A stretch of DNA of 26,322 bases from DASSBG01 sp965651365 (GTDB lineage: Bacteria > Pseudomonadota > Gammaproteobacteria > Xanthomonadales > Rhodanobacteraceae). The stretch spans positions 1-26,322 of the forward strand of contig CBFGSA010000027.1 of NCBI GenBank assembly GCA_965651365.1. The letters run 5' to 3'. This document shows, piece after piece, positions 25,264-26,322 of the stretch. Numbering within the stretch: the first letter of the stretch is position 1; each line of letters begins with the position of its first letter. The notes below the pieces were generated by a model, which was not told the origin of the DNA, ran no database searches, and was given only the letters and a program-made list of their open reading frames with translations. The translations under genes and the position numbers were made by a program.

Positions 25264-26115
25264 ACTGCGAGGTTGCCGAATCAGACCATTCTGCTGGTCA
25301 ACCAGGTAGGCACCGTTACCGGGCAGGGCATCGACACCGGCATTCCGGGACTTTGGTTGCTGGAGCCAGGAGATCGTCTGTTTCGGGCCGGGAATGTAGG
25401 CGCTCCAGTGGCCCGGCTTGAAATCATGGCGTGGGCCTCGGCCATTGATTTCGATGTTGTAACTGACTCGCGATCGGACATCCCAATGGTCAAGCGTCGA
25501 CAAAGGACCACTCGTGGGCACATCGAAAGTCCAGTTGCGTGCCGCTGCGATGGTCGCGTCAGACAAGAGCTTGCGCGCCTGCGTCATGGCCTTTGAAGTG
25601 CCCTTGGCGAACAGGTTGACCTGTTCCACGGCGGCTTTGGTCACATGTCCCGACTTGTCCACCTGCATCACGAAATATACGGTGCCGGATGCCCGGCTGC
25701 GGATTGCTGCGGGCGGATATTGCGGGGCTGCATGGCTTCGGCGTCGTATTACGTCGCCCGAATCACCGGTTCCCACCCAGTACGAGCCCAGATGCAGATC
25801 AAACTTGCCGCCAGCGATTGACTTGGCGATCACCCGCATACTCATCTTGCCGTCAATAGCTGCAGGCTTTCCGTCCCTGGTCGGGGGCAAGAAGCGCCAT
25901 TTCGGGACTGCCTGGTCGATCAGTTTGACGACGACCTGCGGCAACTTGTCGCGGTTGTTCAGCGAGTAGCTGGTGACCGTCCCCTGTGGCGAGACGCGGA
26001 TCTTGCCATCGACCAGCATGCTGTATTGAACCTTTGCAGGTTCGGAAGCATGCGGTGTCGGTGCGGCAACCGCAAGTGCCAGCAGCAACAGCGAAGATGC
26101 AAGAGTCAGTTTCAT
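25261..26115 (-). CDS. Secreted protein with two TonB C-terminal-like segments
   Basis: Predicted periplasmic protein of 284 aa. A cleavable signal peptide is seen (MKLTLASSLLLLALAVAA..., with possible cleavage after PHAS near residue 24). Segment 1 (about 27-98) has a VDGKIRVSPQGTVTSY strand pattern ending PKWRFLPP. Segment 2 (about 130-202) has the clearer TonB-C start PQYPPAAIRSRASGTVYFVM, VDKSGHVTKA, and ends NWTFDVP. There is no proline-rich spacer or retained membrane anchor, so it is probably not an energy transducer like TonB itself. Many Xanthomonadales encode such 'energy transducer TonB' annotated proteins of unknown role. ATG 26115 has GGGAG about 8 nt upstream; the TTG at 26121 is less likely. 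Confidence 0.75.
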   Translation of the reverse strand: MKLTLASSLLLLALAVAAPTPHASEPAKVQYSMLVDGKIRVSPQGTVTSYSLNNRDKLPQVVVKLIDQAVPKWRFLPPTRDGKPAAIDGKMSMRVIAKSIAGGKFDLHLGSYWVGTGDSGDVIRRRSHAAPQYPPAAIRSRASGTVYFVMQVDKSGHVTKAAVEQVNLFAKGTSKAMTQARKLLSDATIAAARNWTFDVPTSGPLSTLDHWDVRSRVSYNIEINGRGPRHDFKPGHWSAYIPGPKQTISWLQQPKSRNAGVDALPGNGAYLVDQQNGLIRQPRS

Positions 26116-26187
26116 TGCCAATCTCCCTATGAACCGGAAGGCTGAAGCTTAGCATGCCGTGCTTGGTGCCAAGGCGAAGCAAGGTAT

Positions 26188-26232
26188 TTGACTAAATTTC
26201 GGACGTATGCTGTACTAGCACACACAGTACAG
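26188..26232 (+). promoter_or_regulatory. Promoter with overlapping palindromic operator before the GntR-type gene
   Basis: TTGACT (26188-26193), a 17-bp spacer and TGTACT (26211-26216) form a promoter. The palindrome CTGTACT (26210-26216), 9 nt, AGTACAG (26226-26232) has perfect 7-bp arms, and its left arm coincides with the -10. A dimeric regulator bound here would block transcription, so self-repression by the downstream GntR-type protein is the simplest reading. The rest of the 134-bp divergent gap holds only a small CTTGG/CCAAG dyad (26162-26173). Confidence 0.6.
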
Positions 26233-26249
26233 ATAACACGGGAGCTCTC

Positions 26250-26322
26250 ATGCACCGAACAAGACCCTTGCTGATCCGTGTGGCGCCAGGCGATGCACGC
26301 TCGATCAGCCAGCAGATCGTGG
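26250..26322 (+). CDS. Probable GntR-family transcriptional regulator (3' partial)
   Basis: Only 24 codons are visible: MHRTRPLLIRVAPGDARSIS then QQIV. The pattern 'L-I-R-V/I-x-P-x-x-x-x-x-I-x-x-Q-I-V' matches the start of GntR winged-helix regulators, particularly the short YtrA type. The DNA-binding helices lie off the right edge. GGGAG stands 5 nt before the ATG. The upstream palindrome fits a regulator gene. The family call is tentative because so little is seen. Confidence 0.5.
   Translation, partial: MHRTRPLLIRVAPGDARSISQQIV

Overview
This GC-rich window reads as chromosomal DNA of a gammaproteobacterium, most likely from the Xanthomonadales (Lysobacterales), perhaps near Rhodanobacteraceae. 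The lineage call rests on conserved gene order (clpX-lon-hup-tRNA-Val-ppiD; gloB-methyltransferase-rnhA-dnaQ; dnaX-ybaB-recR) and on protein character, not on any database search. Almost all of it is ordinary core genome. No insertion sequence, prophage, CRISPR array or rRNA is visible.

Layout. (1) 1-6420, plus strand: the end of clpX, lon behind a near-consensus heat-shock promoter, a small HU gene with a terminator, tRNA-Val(TAC), then ppiD behind a leader with four consecutive hairpins. This is a proteostasis and chromatin block. (2) 6421-8327: ilvA behind an isoleucine-codon leader peptide and a textbook terminator/antiterminator. (3) 8358-11377, minus: gloB, mltD and fabI. (4) 11524-13372, plus: a YafS-like methyltransferase, rnhA and dnaQ, tightly packed. 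(5) 13448-14530, minus: a PP2C phosphatase and tRNA-Ser(GGA). (6) 14759-18012, plus: dnaX, ybaB, recR and a HIT-family hydrolase. The non-coding DNA around recR is largely built of period-7 repeats. (7) 18144-22601, minus: a MoxR ATPase, DUF58 protein, TgpA-type transglutaminase and Slp-family lipoprotein, probably one operon. (8) 22615-24249, plus: a membrane glycosyltransferase, divergent from moxR. (9) 24225-26115, minus: a periplasmic protein with two TonB-C-like segments, then a Ppx/GppA phosphatase, joined by a hairpin that may couple their translation. (10) 26188-26322, plus: promoter, palindromic operator and first codons of a probable GntR-type regulator.

The proteins are mostly well-known families; the most interesting signals are non-coding. 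They are the isoleucine-only ilvA attenuator, the heptamer tracts around recR (which abut the start codons of recR and the HIT gene where a Shine-Dalgarno sequence should be), the four-hairpin ppiD leader, a long palindrome between two convergent genes, the stop-codon hairpin before ppx, and the operator overlapping the last promoter. I do not see a clearly new protein-coding system.
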